Assembly: GCF_001005315.1 (NCBI RefSeq) | Contig: NZ_LBMG01000001.1 | Span: 124,001-188,000, forward strand | Source: Kordia jejudonensis | GTDB taxonomy: Bacteria; Bacteroidota; Bacteroidia; Flavobacteriales; Flavobacteriaceae | Reading direction: 5' to 3' | DNA length: 64,000 nt | Shown: positions 7,331 to 16,384 of the stretch, in pieces | Position numbering within the stretch: position 1 is the first letter of the stretch | Layout of the letters: every line of letters begins with the position of its first letter | Made by a program: the position numbers and the translations under genes | Notes under the pieces: model-generated | What the model was told of the DNA's origin: nothing | Databases searched by the model: none | The model's input: the letters and a program-made list of their open reading frames with translations, nothing else

Positions 7331-9100
7331 TTACTTAATTTGTTTGTCAATTTGCGAAATGGTTTCCACCGCTTTTTCGTAATCTTTGTTGATTGTCACA
7401 TCTGAAGCTGGCGTATATCGTGCAAATTCGCAGCTTTCTAATAAGCCAATAAAGTCTTGAAGCGTTTCTTGTTTTACGCCGCGTTGTGTGAGTAACTGAC
7501 TTATTTTTTCTTTACTAAATTCAGACGTTTCTATGCTGAGTTTTGCGCGTAAATAGTTGTGCAATGCACGTTCCAATACTTCGTAAAACGCTTCTTTTTC
7601 GCCCAAGTGTTTCTTGGCTTCTGACAAGTATTTTTTTGCCAAACGATTGGCTCTTCGTGTTTTGCTTCCTTGAATGTCATTATCAAATTCTCGCTTTTTT
7701 CTTCGCACCAATAAAATGATTGGAATGAAAAGGAACGGAGCAATCAATAAACCATAAAATAAGTTCGTTTTAAAGAAATCTGCTTGTTTTCCAGAGACTA
7801 AATTTGTCGATGTTTTTAAGAATCTAAATTGTTCGCCTGAGGTTGTAATGAGTTGCTTTTGTGTGGTATTTTGTGTCGATGTACTTTCAGCTGTAGCTGA
7901 ATTTACAGGACCTTCAATAACATTTATGACAATTTCGTCTGAAGTTAGCGTTTTGTATTTTTCTGTTTTCGGATCAAAATATGAAAACGAAATACTCGGA
8001 ATTGGATATTTCCCTTTGTATTGTGGAACTACCGTGTAACTGTCTGAAATTCGTCCTTGCATTCCACTGATTCGTGTGGATACTTTTTCAGTAAATTCAG
8101 GATCGTACACCTCTAAACTGTTTGGCAGCTTTAATTTTGGTAATTGAAACAGTTTTAAATTTCCTTTCCCAGAAACCTCAACTTTCGCTTGTAGTGATTC
8201 TGTAGCGTTTAACGAGTTTTTACTTGTAGTAACTTCGAATTCAAAATTACCCACTGCACCAGTAAAATCTGCAGGTTTTCCTGCTTCTGGTAATGCTTGT
8301 ACGTTTACTGTACGACGAGCAGAGGAAATGGTTTTATGAACGGTTTCATATTGTCTTCCAAACACACTTCTTCTTTGTGTAGGTACCGAAACTTGCACAT
8401 CAATAGAAAATGGCTCAATGGTTTGTTTTCCTGTTTTTTGTGGATAGAGTACAAATCGTTTTAGCACTACATATGAATATTGTTCGCCTTTGTAAGTGCC
8501 GCTTTCTGCGCGAATGCGTGTTTCAATGTTTTGACTCCAAAAGTTGTTAAATGTTGGCTTTCCAAGTTCTCGGTAGTCGCTTACGTTGATGCCTGGTTTT
8601 ACATATAATTTGTAGGTAACGGTAACAGGTTCATTTAAAAATGGTTTTCCATTAGAAACTTCTGTGACCAAGTGCAATCCTTCTGAAATGGCATAATCGG
8701 AGCTATTGCTATCATTCGATTTTGCAACTGCTGTAGTAACTTGAACTGTTACAGGTTGTGTTTTGTATATTTTGCCTTCTATTTCAACTTTTGCTTGTTT
8801 GATTGTAAATTTTCCTTCACTTGTAGGTTGCAGGAAGTATGTATATGTTTTTGAAAATGATTTTTGCCCATTGTTCCACACATGATTCATAGATTGTATC
8901 GGTCCGGCAGTGATGCGAAATCCTGTGAATTTTGGCGCCGTAAAGTTGTCGCCATCTCGATCCATTTCAAAATCAACACGTAAACGTTCGTTAACGCCTA
9001 TTTTTTTCTTGCTAACTTTTGTTTCAAACGTAACCTGAGCCGTTGCAAAATTAGCAATGAGCAAGCATATAAGTGTGAGTATGTATGTGTTTGTTTTCAT
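7331..9100 (-). CDS. batD: BatD: Bat operon protein with Ig-like periplasmic domains
   Basis: A 589-residue protein with a signal peptide (ends ATAQ, about residue 21), a long beta-rich periplasmic part of two to three Ig-like domains containing LNEPVTVTYKLYVK and KTGKQTIEPF, one membrane helix at about 448-466 (FYGLLIAPFLFIPIILLV), and a basic helical cytoplasmic tail of about 120 residues. This is the BatD (oxygen tolerance) family pattern. It sits between batC (21 bases upstream) and batE (10 bases downstream). BatD is thought to anchor the vWA proteins BatA and BatB at the inner membrane. Confidence 0.87.
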   Translation of the reverse strand: MKTNTYILTLICLLIANFATAQVTFETKVSKKKIGVNERLRVDFEMDRDGDNFTAPKFTGFRITAGPIQSMNHVWNNGQKSFSKTYTYFLQPTSEGKFTIKQAKVEIEGKIYKTQPVTVQVTTAVAKSNDSNSSDYAISEGLHLVTEVSNGKPFLNEPVTVTYKLYVKPGINVSDYRELGKPTFNNFWSQNIETRIRAESGTYKGEQYSYVVLKRFVLYPQKTGKQTIEPFSIDVQVSVPTQRRSVFGRQYETVHKTISSARRTVNVQALPEAGKPADFTGAVGNFEFEVTTSKNSLNATESLQAKVEVSGKGNLKLFQLPKLKLPNSLEVYDPEFTEKVSTRISGMQGRISDSYTVVPQYKGKYPIPSISFSYFDPKTEKYKTLTSDEIVINVIEGPVNSATAESTSTQNTTQKQLITTSGEQFRFLKTSTNLVSGKQADFFKTNLFYGLLIAPFLFIPIILLVRRKKREFDNDIQGSKTRRANRLAKKYLSEAKKHLGEKEAFYEVLERALHNYLRAKLSIETSEFSKEKISQLLTQRGVKQETLQDFIGLLESCEFARYTPASDVTINKDYEKAVETISQIDKQIK

Positions 9101-9121
9101 GTATTGTAAGCGCTTAAATGA

Positions 9122-9976
9122 TTACCAATCTTTTTCAGCTTTCACTTTTATGGCTTTTCCTTTTTTCTCATTGAGTTTGTCTTGAGTTTTCTTTTCAGCA
9201 TTGTTCATTGCTTGTAATAAACTCTTTATTTGTTGTGGCGATAATTGATTTGGCTTTGCTTGTTGTTGTTGCTTTTTATCATCTTTTTGATCCGCATTTT
9301 CCTTATCGTTTTTATCGTCTTTTTTGTTCTTCTCTTTTTCTTTATCGCCTTCTCCGTCTTTGTCTTTGTCGTCTTTTCCGCCTTTATCTTTCTCTTTATC
9401 TCCTTCGTCTTCGTTTTTATCCTTGTTATCTTTTTTGTCGTCTTGATCTTTTTTGTTCTCGTCTTCCTTTTTCTGATCTTTTTTATCCTTGTCTTCTTTG
9501 TTTTCGTCGTCTTTTGGAGGATTTTTTTCTAACATGTCTTTGGCTAACGCCAGATTGTACCGTGTTTCGTCGTCTTTAGGATTGTTTCGAAGTGCATTTT
9601 TATATGCTACAACCGCTTTTTCGTATTCTTTATTTTTCATGAAAATATTTCCCATGTTATGATACGCGCTGTGCTTTTCTTCTTTGGTCAATGCTACTTT
9701 TGTAGCTTGTTTGTACCGATTGAAAGCTTCTGCATAACTTTCATTAGTGTAATATGCATTTCCTAAATTGTACTTTGCCGTAGCGTTTTCGGCATCTTTT
9801 GAAATTGCTTTTCTGTATTCTGCCTCAGCATCTGAGAAACTATCTTCTTGCAATGCCTGATTGCCTTTGTACGTATACCGATTCGATTCTTGCTTTATTT
9901 TTTCAGCTTCTTTGTTTTGAGCAAAGGCAATCGAAACCGTAAATAATACTATCCATATGTTTTTTAAGTGCTTCAT
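9122..9976 (-). CDS. batC: BatC: TPR protein with a highly charged tail
   Basis: A 284-residue protein with a signal peptide (residues 1-19). Three TPR units cover about residues 35-150 (TAKYNLGNAYYTNESYAEA; AYHNMGNIFMKNKEYEKA). They are followed by about 90 residues made almost only of Lys, Asp, Glu and Asn, and then a conserved end (LSPQQIKSLLQAMNNAE...KDW). TPR plus a C-terminal LLxAMxxxE segment is the BatC pattern. The start codon overlaps the batB stop by 4 bases, which implies translational coupling. The charged stretch is probably a disordered periplasmic spacer; its antisense strand gives spurious hydrophobic ORFs. Confidence 0.87.
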   Translation of the reverse strand: MKHLKNIWIVLFTVSIAFAQNKEAEKIKQESNRYTYKGNQALQEDSFSDAEAEYRKAISKDAENATAKYNLGNAYYTNESYAEAFNRYKQATKVALTKEEKHSAYHNMGNIFMKNKEYEKAVVAYKNALRNNPKDDETRYNLALAKDMLEKNPPKDDENKEDKDKKDQKKEDENKKDQDDKKDNKDKNEDEGDKEKDKGGKDDKDKDGEGDKEKEKNKKDDKNDKENADQKDDKKQQQQAKPNQLSPQQIKSLLQAMNNAEKKTQDKLNEKKGKAIKVKAEKDW

Positions 9977-11007
9977 GATCCTTTTTCATTAAATAAATTC
10001 AACTTTTGTAACCACGCTGTTTTTCGTTCTAATAGAAATATATCTAACAGTAATAAAAAGATTCCCAATCCGAGAAACCATTGAAATTGGTCTTGATATT
10101 CAGAAAACTTTTTTGCTTCAAATTCTGTTTTGTCCATCGCGTTTAGTTGGCTTGTGATAAACTCAACGGCAGCTTCTGTATTAGAACCGTCAATATATTC
10201 GCCATTGCCTTCCGAAGCAATCGTTTCTAATGTTTTTTTGTTGAGCTTCGTGATGACAACCTCGCCTTGCATATCGCGTTTGTACGATTCTGTAATGCCT
10301 CTTCTTTTTAAAGGAATTGGACCACCTTTTGTTGTTCCAACACCAATGGTATAAGTTTTTATTCCTTCTTTTGTAGCTTCTTCTGCAATTTTTCCAGCGC
10401 CACCAGTATGATCTTCTCCATCGGAAATGATGACCAATACACGATTGGTTTGTTCTACATCATCATAATAGGTTTTTGCCAAACGAATCGCGTCATCAAT
10501 GGCTGTTCCTTGTGAAGACAACATGTCTGTATTTAGGTTTGAGAGAAACATTTTTGCCGCCGAAAAGTCTGTGGTAATTGGCAACTGTGGCACGGCTCTT
10601 CCCGCATACGCGATGATTCCAATACGATCACTTCCCAATTTATTGATGATTTCAGAAACTATTCGTTTTGATTTGTCCAATCGACTTGGCGAAATGTCTT
10701 CTGCCAGCATACTTTTAGATACATCTACCGCAAAAACGATGTCAACACCTTCTCGTTTTACTGTTTCTAATTTCGTGCCAATTTTTGGATTGACCAATGC
10801 AACCGTAAGTGAAGCTATTGCCAAACACCAAATGGTAAGTTTTAGAATTGGCTTGAAAATCGATTTTTCTGGACTTAATCGTGCTAACAATTGTTTATCA
10901 GCAAATTTACGCTGTGCACTTCGTTTCCAAAGTTGCAAGAGTATAAATACCAATACCGCAATTGGTATGATAATGAGTAAGTAAAAATATTTTTTTTCTT
11001 CTAGCAT
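9973..11007 (-). CDS. batB: BatB: membrane protein with von Willebrand A domain
   Basis: A 344-residue inner-membrane protein. Helices at about 9-27 and 55-72 precede a vWA domain (about 85-290) whose metal site is intact: DVSKSMLAEDI, then TDF and ISDGEDHTGG. A third helix lies near the C-terminus (FLGLGIFLLLLDIFLL). It is the paralogue of BatA at 11525-12535 and the two normally act together. A one-base gap separates it from the flavodoxin-like gene upstream and it overlaps batC by 4 bases, so it is clearly in the operon. Confidence 0.88.
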   Translation of the reverse strand: MLEEKKYFYLLIIIPIAVLVFILLQLWKRSAQRKFADKQLLARLSPEKSIFKPILKLTIWCLAIASLTVALVNPKIGTKLETVKREGVDIVFAVDVSKSMLAEDISPSRLDKSKRIVSEIINKLGSDRIGIIAYAGRAVPQLPITTDFSAAKMFLSNLNTDMLSSQGTAIDDAIRLAKTYYDDVEQTNRVLVIISDGEDHTGGAGKIAEEATKEGIKTYTIGVGTTKGGPIPLKRRGITESYKRDMQGEVVITKLNKKTLETIASEGNGEYIDGSNTEAAVEFITSQLNAMDKTEFEAKKFSEYQDQFQWFLGLGIFLLLLDIFLLERKTAWLQKLNLFNEKGS

Positions 11008-11008
11008 G

Positions 11009-11521
11009 TTATTTTTCCATCAATTGATTCGCAAAGTTTGTGATACGTTGCTGCACTTCTTGTGTTATATTTTCTTCTTCAATCCATGTATGAATATGTC
11101 CTATATAGTTCATACCTAAATAGTGTGCACTTTCTATAAAAGGCATTTGAAAACCTTCTTTTAGTTCTTGATCCGATCCGCAACTGAGTACACCCATTTT
11201 TGTATTTCGCAAACGTCTTCCTACTTCTTTTTCATGAAATAGAAAGTCTGATATTCTGTCAAAAAACACCTTCATCATTCCACTCATAGTGTACCAATAT
11301 ATAGGCGTTGCAAATACAAACGTGTTGTAAGCTGCTGTCAGTTTTTTAAAAAGTGCATTAAAATCATCTTCATTTTCAAAATTATAATCAAAATGATTGA
11401 TGCTGTATGTTTTTAAATCTACTACATCAAAACCCGTTTGTTGTTGAAGTTCTGAAACAGTTTTATAAGTGTTCCCTTTACTTCTCGCACTTCCTATAAT
11501 GATGACTCCTTTTGTTTCCAT
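11009..11521 (-). CDS. Flavodoxin-fold NAD(P)H-dependent oxidoreductase
   Basis: A 170-residue cytoplasmic protein. The N-terminal GSARSKGNTYK loop binds FMN phosphate, ATPIYWYTMSGMMKVFFDR is the NADPH-dependent FMN reductase/flavodoxin_2 signature, and GVLSCGSD follows near residue 108. It probably reduces a quinone or other small acceptor using FMN and NAD(P)H. It sits inside the bat operon, 3 bases after batA and 1 base before batB, a place where the canonical operon has no gene. Its substrate is unknown. Confidence 0.82.
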   Translation of the reverse strand: METKGVIIIGSARSKGNTYKTVSELQQQTGFDVVDLKTYSINHFDYNFENEDDFNALFKKLTAAYNTFVFATPIYWYTMSGMMKVFFDRISDFLFHEKEVGRRLRNTKMGVLSCGSDQELKEGFQMPFIESAHYLGMNYIGHIHTWIEEENITQEVQQRITNFANQLMEK

Positions 11522-11524
11522 GAG

Positions 11525-12535
11525 TTAGATAAAACTTCTAAATATGGTTTTTCTTAATATAATTTCTACTAGTAATAAGAGTCCTGCAAACAGTACAAAT
11601 ATTCTAAATTTTTCTTCATAATTTGTGTATTTGAATTCTTCTATTTCTGTTTTTTCTAGTTTATTGATTTCTTCATAAATCTGTGCCAATTTTTTACTAT
11701 TGGTCGCTCTAAAGTATTTTCCGCCTGTGGTTGTCGCTATTTGTTTTAATAAGTCTTCATCAATAGTGACTTCCATATTTCTATACATTAGACTTCCATC
11801 AGGATTTATTCGTATGGGCGTTGGTGCCATTCCGTTGGTGCCAATACCTATGGTATATACTTTTATGCCATATTCAATTGCCAATTCTGAAGCAATTTGT
11901 GGTTCAATAAACCCTGTATTGTTGACTCCATCGGTTAGCAAAATAATGACTTTACTTTTGGTGTCACTTTCTTTAAGTCTGTTTACCGCTGTCGCTAAAC
12001 CCATACCGATAGCTGTTCCACCAACCAATTCGCCATGTTTGTATTTGATATCTTTCAACGCCGTTTGAATGATATTTTTATCGGTTGTAATAGGTGTTTT
12101 GGTAAAACTTTCTCCGGCATATACCACCAATCCGATACGATCACTTGGTCGTCCGTTTATAAATTCCGCCGCCACTTTTTTTAAGGCTGTTAGTCGATTT
12201 GGCTTTAAGTCTTTCGACAACATACTTGCCGAGACATCAATTGCCATTACAATGTCGATTCCGCTATTGGTTTTTACACGTGTTGAAACTTCTTTGGTTT
12301 GCGGACGCGCAATTGCAATAATCAATGAAACAATAGCGAGTAAGCGCAATGCAAAAAGTATTGGTTTTAGCTTTGGTAATATACTTGGTGTTGTTTTGAA
12401 ACCTTGTATACTTGATATTTTTACAGATGCCAATTGTTTTGGTTGTTTCCAAATGTACCAAGCTATTGCTAGTGGCAAAGCCAATAACAGCCAAAAGAAT
12501 TGTGGATGTGCAAAAGCATAATTTTCTAACATCAT
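11525..12535 (-). CDS. batA: BatA: membrane protein with von Willebrand A domain
   Basis: A 336-residue inner-membrane protein. N-terminal helices are at about 11-27 and 60-77. The vWA domain spans about 90-290 with an intact metal site (DVSASMLSKDL, then TDGVNNTGF). A C-terminal helix (IFVLFAGLLLLVEIIL) follows. The N-terminus (ENYAFAHPQFFWLLLALPLAIAW) is typical of BatA. Its start overlaps the stop of the upstream BatD-like gene by 4 bases. It is expected to work with BatB and MoxR. Confidence 0.88.
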   Translation of the reverse strand: MMLENYAFAHPQFFWLLLALPLAIAWYIWKQPKQLASVKISSIQGFKTTPSILPKLKPILFALRLLAIVSLIIAIARPQTKEVSTRVKTNSGIDIVMAIDVSASMLSKDLKPNRLTALKKVAAEFINGRPSDRIGLVVYAGESFTKTPITTDKNIIQTALKDIKYKHGELVGGTAIGMGLATAVNRLKESDTKSKVIILLTDGVNNTGFIEPQIASELAIEYGIKVYTIGIGTNGMAPTPIRINPDGSLMYRNMEVTIDEDLLKQIATTTGGKYFRATNSKKLAQIYEEINKLEKTEIEEFKYTNYEEKFRIFVLFAGLLLLVEIILRKTIFRSFI

Positions 12536-14223
12536 TTTTGTTCTTCTATTTGTGTTATTGAGTTTAGGATTCTATCTACAATCTTTTTCCCTTCTTCGTC
12601 ATTTTCTGCATACATCATACGCAGAATTTGCACGCCAATGCCTTCTTCAAATATGTATACTTCATAAGCTCTTCGCTGCGTAGTTCCTAATGGATTTTGC
12701 ACATCGTTAAATGTGGCACTTCCATACATTTTGAGTCCTTTGATCCCGCGTGGCGATTCGTATTCGTCATATTTTACCACGATATCAGTAGTTCCCGCTT
12801 GCTCGTATTGTTTTAGGATTTGCTCCGTAATTTGATCTGCTGTAATTTCTATTTTTTCTGTAAATGTCAGTGTTTCTAGCGTAATCGCGAATGGTGCCAA
12901 ATAACTTTGATATTGAAATATTTCTGAGTTTACTGGCGATTTGATACTGTCTGACTTTTTAATAGGACTGATTCGCTTTAATACTTTCGGTGTCGAAATG
13001 GTAAAGCCTGAAACGCCATATTCACTCGGAACCCATTCGCCATCAACTAAATCTGTGATGGAATGACCGATGTATGTGTTTTCTTTTACGTAGGATAATG
13101 TCGCGTAACCGATGAGTCCACCGAATACAATAATCATAGCGACAATTCCGATAGCAGCATTTCTGAAACGTGTTTTTTTACGTTGTTCTTCAATCAAACG
13201 CAGTTTGTACGCTTCATCTTTTATACGTTCTTCTTCAGATATTTCAGGAATGGCTTCTTTGGTTTCTACTACAATGTATTCTACCAAATTACGATCGGCT
13301 TTTACAACGGCATCATCTGGTTTTGACTTTGCAAATTTTACCAAATCGGCGGTTTGCAGTACGTTTTTCAGATTTTTAATGGTTTCATCTTTTAAATCTA
13401 AATATCCTGCTTGTTTTTGCGCTTCTATTTTACGGATAAGTTCTTCCGTGGTACTTTCCAACGCATCAATATGTACTTCTTCTTCAATGTATTGACGTAC
13501 AATGTTTGTCAATTCTGAATAGTAATCTTTGTATTCCGATTTTAATAATAAGGTAGAGTTATCCAATTCATTCAGTTGCAATAAAGCTCTATCATATGGC
13601 GGAATTTCTTTTTTCTTCTTTTTCTTCTTTTTCGCTTTAAGCTGAAATACAAAAAAGTAAAAATAGGCTCCAAATGCGGCTACTAATACAAGAATTACCA
13701 AAAACCATTTCCACCAATTACTACTTCCTTTTTCAACAGAAACCAATGGTTTTATTTCAAACATTTTCTGTTTAAGCGTATCTACAGGAACATCTGCCAC
13801 AGCAATTCGAATAGAATCTGTAAAGTATGGTTTTTCGTTGATGAGTATTTTTTGCTTTGGAATGAAATATTTTCCTGAGTCAAATTGTGTCAATCCGTAC
13901 ATTCTAGTCAGATTGTATTTGGCATCTTTTTTCAGCGTATCAACATTGTACGCTTCCAGCAATTCTAGTGGAAGAAATAGATTTTTTTCCTGTGGAAACA
14001 CCACACTTGCCGTGGAATCGGCTTCTACTGAGATGGAAAGTTTTATTTCTTCTCCTATTTTTATTGCTGTAGAATCGACTACAGCTGTGACTTTTTGTGC
14101 AAATGAATACGTAGAAAAAAGAAAAAAGAATACGATCCAAAAGCCACACATTCGAGTGAATGCACTTTTCCCATTGGATGGTTGCCAATTTCTATTCATC
14201 ATTTTTAATTCATTATTCATCAT
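12532..14223 (-). CDS. BatD-like membrane protein of the Bat/MoxR operon
   Basis: A 563-residue protein. A hydrophobic segment at about 25-43 ends in FAQ and is a signal peptide or anchor. Residues 44-150 form a BatD-like beta domain (TAIKIGEEIKLSISVEAD). A membrane helix at 172-192 is followed by a Lys-rich run, a coiled helical cytoplasmic region (200-350), a second helix near 355-378 (IGIVAMIIVFGGLIGYATLS) and a C-terminal soluble domain. It lies between the DUF58 gene (4 bases) and batA (4-base overlap), the usual place for this family. Several Met codons lie near the start (14223, 14202 and others), so the N-terminus is uncertain. Confidence 0.75.
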   Translation of the reverse strand: MMNNELKMMNRNWQPSNGKSAFTRMCGFWIVFFFLFSTYSFAQKVTAVVDSTAIKIGEEIKLSISVEADSTASVVFPQEKNLFLPLELLEAYNVDTLKKDAKYNLTRMYGLTQFDSGKYFIPKQKILINEKPYFTDSIRIAVADVPVDTLKQKMFEIKPLVSVEKGSSNWWKWFLVILVLVAAFGAYFYFFVFQLKAKKKKKKKKEIPPYDRALLQLNELDNSTLLLKSEYKDYYSELTNIVRQYIEEEVHIDALESTTEELIRKIEAQKQAGYLDLKDETIKNLKNVLQTADLVKFAKSKPDDAVVKADRNLVEYIVVETKEAIPEISEEERIKDEAYKLRLIEEQRKKTRFRNAAIGIVAMIIVFGGLIGYATLSYVKENTYIGHSITDLVDGEWVPSEYGVSGFTISTPKVLKRISPIKKSDSIKSPVNSEIFQYQSYLAPFAITLETLTFTEKIEITADQITEQILKQYEQAGTTDIVVKYDEYESPRGIKGLKMYGSATFNDVQNPLGTTQRRAYEVYIFEEGIGVQILRMMYAENDEEGKKIVDRILNSITQIEEQK

Positions 14224-14227
14224 TCGC

Positions 14228-15094
14228 TTATCCTCTTCGTTTAAAATATCCTAATAGTTTTTTTACATAACTTTCGTCAACACGCGTACTCAACACGCCT
14301 GCACCACTTCGTGAAAATAATTCTTTGAAGTAATTTACTTTATCCTGATAGTATTTGGCATAGTTGTTACGAACCGTTTTTGAACCTGTATTGACCAACA
14401 TGCTTTCGCCTGTTTCACTATCGAGCATTTGTACGATTCCTAAATTTGGAATTTCCTCTTCACGTTGGTCATAAATACGAATTCCTGTTAAGTCGTGCTT
14501 TTTGGCAGAAATTTTCAACGTTTGTTCGTAGTCATCTGCAATAAAATCAGACAACATAAAAACAATGGCTTTTTTCTTCATGACGCTTGATAAAAAGCGC
14601 AATGCTTGTGAAATATCGGTTTTGGTACTTTTGGGTGTAAATTCTAACAGTTCACGAATGATACGCAATACATGTGATTTTCCTTTTTTGGGTGGAATGA
14701 AAAGTTCTATTTCGTCTGAAAACAGAATTAAACCAACTTTGTCATTATTCTGCATTGCTGAAAACGCCAGAGTTGCTGAAATCTCCGTAATGGTTTCGTT
14801 TTTAAACTGTGTATTGGTACCAAACAATTCAGAACCTGAAACATCGACCATTAACATCATGGTCAATTCGCGTTCTTCTTCAAAAACTTTAATATAAGGT
14901 TCGTTGTAGCGTGCCGTTACATTCCAATCAATATTACGAACATCATCACCAAACTGATACTGACGCACTTCGCTAAACGTCATACCTCTTCCTTTGAATG
15001 TAGAATGATATTCTCCACCAAAAATATGATCGCTCAAACGGCGCGTTTTGATTTCTATTTTTCGTACTTTTTTAAGTAACTCTTTTGTATCCAT
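14228..15094 (-). CDS. DUF58 domain protein of the MoxR/Bat operon
   Basis: A 288-residue cytoplasmic protein. The GRGMTFSEVRQYQFGDDVRNIDW segment (about 36-58) is the DUF58 signature, and a degenerate vWA-type fold follows with DVSGSELFG near residue 84 and MLSDFIADDYEQ near 175. DUF58 proteins are regularly encoded next to MoxR ATPases and vWA proteins and are presumed partners of the MoxR chaperone. The gene starts 105 bases after moxR, across a palindromic repeat, and is 4 bases from the next gene. Confidence 0.88.
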   Translation of the reverse strand: MDTKELLKKVRKIEIKTRRLSDHIFGGEYHSTFKGRGMTFSEVRQYQFGDDVRNIDWNVTARYNEPYIKVFEEERELTMMLMVDVSGSELFGTNTQFKNETITEISATLAFSAMQNNDKVGLILFSDEIELFIPPKKGKSHVLRIIRELLEFTPKSTKTDISQALRFLSSVMKKKAIVFMLSDFIADDYEQTLKISAKKHDLTGIRIYDQREEEIPNLGIVQMLDSETGESMLVNTGSKTVRNNYAKYYQDKVNYFKELFSRSGAGVLSTRVDESYVKKLLGYFKRRG

Positions 15095-15111
15095 TGTTCA
15101 GTGTCGCAGAC

Positions 15112-15184
15112 ATTCCGCACTTGATGCGGAATCTTTTTAAGTATCCGATTTAGTTCATTAGTAGATTCCTGCCTTCGCAGGAAT
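15112..15184. repeat. Two palindromic intergenic repeats between moxR and DUF58 genes
   Basis: The first palindrome is ATTCCGCACTT-GATGCGGAAT at 15112-15132. The second is ATTCCTGCCTTCGCAGGAAT at 15165-15184, followed by GACAAA. Both belong to the dispersed family listed at other gaps in this window. Confidence 0.7.
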
Positions 15185-15199
15185 GACAAAGTCAACTAT

Positions 15200-16195
15200 C
15201 TATGGTACTTCAATTTCGTTTACAATATCATTGATGATTCCTTCAGAAGTAATATTTTCTGCTTCTGCTTCATACGTAATTCCAATTCTGTGACGTAACA
15301 CATCATGAACTACCGCACGTACATCTTCAGGAATGACATATCCTCTTCGCTTGATGAATGCATAACATTTTGCAGCCGTCGCCAAGTTGATACTTCCACG
15401 AGGAGAAGCTCCAAAACTGATTAATGGTTTTAAGTTTTCTAGTTTGTATTTTTCAGGATAACGTGTCGCAAAAATGATGTCTAAGATGTATTTTTCAATC
15501 TTTTCATCCATATATACTTCACGTACTGCTTCTTGAGCTTTTAGAATTTGATCTACAGAAACTACCGCATTTACTTTTTCAAAACTTCCTTTTAAGTTGG
15601 CACGCATGATCAATTGTTCTTCATCCATTTTTGGATAATCAATCACAGTTTTCAACATAAAACGGTCTACTTGTGCTTCCGGTAACGGATACGTTCCTTC
15701 TTGTTCTACAGGGTTTTGCGTTGCCATTACCAAGAAAGGTTTGTCTAAAATAAACGTTTCATCGCCAATAGTTACTTGCTTTTCCTGCATGGCTTCTAAT
15801 AGTGCCGATTGCACTTTTGCTGGCGCACGGTTGATTTCATCTGCCAAAACAAAATTTGCAAAGATTGGTCCTTTTTTAATCGAGAAATCATTGTCTTTCA
15901 TGTTGTAAATCAACGTTCCGACAACATCCGCAGGAAGCAAATCAGGTGTAAACTGAATTCTACTAAAACTTCCTTGAACAGCTTTACTCAATGTGTTAAT
16001 TGCCAATGTTTTTGCCAGTCCAGGAACACCTTCTAACAAAATATGTCCTTGTCCTAACAAGCCAATCAACAAACGCTCAACCATGTGTCTTTGTCCTACA
16101 ATTACTTTGTTCATTTCTAACATGAGCAAATCGACAAATGCACTTTCTCTTTCTATCTTTTCACTAATAGCTCTAATATCTATTGTTTCTTCCAT
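15200..16195 (-). CDS. moxR: MoxR-family AAA+ ATPase
   Basis: A 331-residue cytoplasmic ATPase. The Walker A loop is GVPGLAKT, Walker B is LADEINRA, the sensor 1 region is MATQNPVEQEGTYPLPEAQ with the arginine-containing VDRFMLK, and a C-terminal lid domain ends in GASPRGS...KCYAFIKRRGYV. It heads the Bat operon and is thought to act as a chaperone that assembles or activates the vWA partners. I chose ATG 16195 (MEETIDIRAISEKIERES), which matches the family N-terminus; an in-frame ATG at 16231 would add 12 residues. Confidence 0.9.
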   Translation of the reverse strand: MEETIDIRAISEKIERESAFVDLLMLEMNKVIVGQRHMVERLLIGLLGQGHILLEGVPGLAKTLAINTLSKAVQGSFSRIQFTPDLLPADVVGTLIYNMKDNDFSIKKGPIFANFVLADEINRAPAKVQSALLEAMQEKQVTIGDETFILDKPFLVMATQNPVEQEGTYPLPEAQVDRFMLKTVIDYPKMDEEQLIMRANLKGSFEKVNAVVSVDQILKAQEAVREVYMDEKIEKYILDIIFATRYPEKYKLENLKPLISFGASPRGSINLATAAKCYAFIKRRGYVIPEDVRAVVHDVLRHRIGITYEAEAENITSEGIINDIVNEIEVP

Positions 16196-16384
16196 TTCGG
16201 TACTTTTTTGAGGCGTGAATTTACTAATCACATTTTAACGATGCAAATTGTTAAAATTATTCCTTTATTGCTGTTAATAATTGGTTAAAATATTTAGGAT
16301 AATTTATATATTGAAGCCTTTAAAACTCAAAAGTGTACGTTTCGCAATATTATTGACCAAATTACCCTTTTTTAAACCGTTTTT

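Noticed and set aside
9208-9579. Plus-strand hydrophobic ORFs rich in Leu, Phe and Val
   Set aside because: They are the antisense of the Lys/Asp/Glu tract in BatC; the residue bias is a mirror image of that tract.
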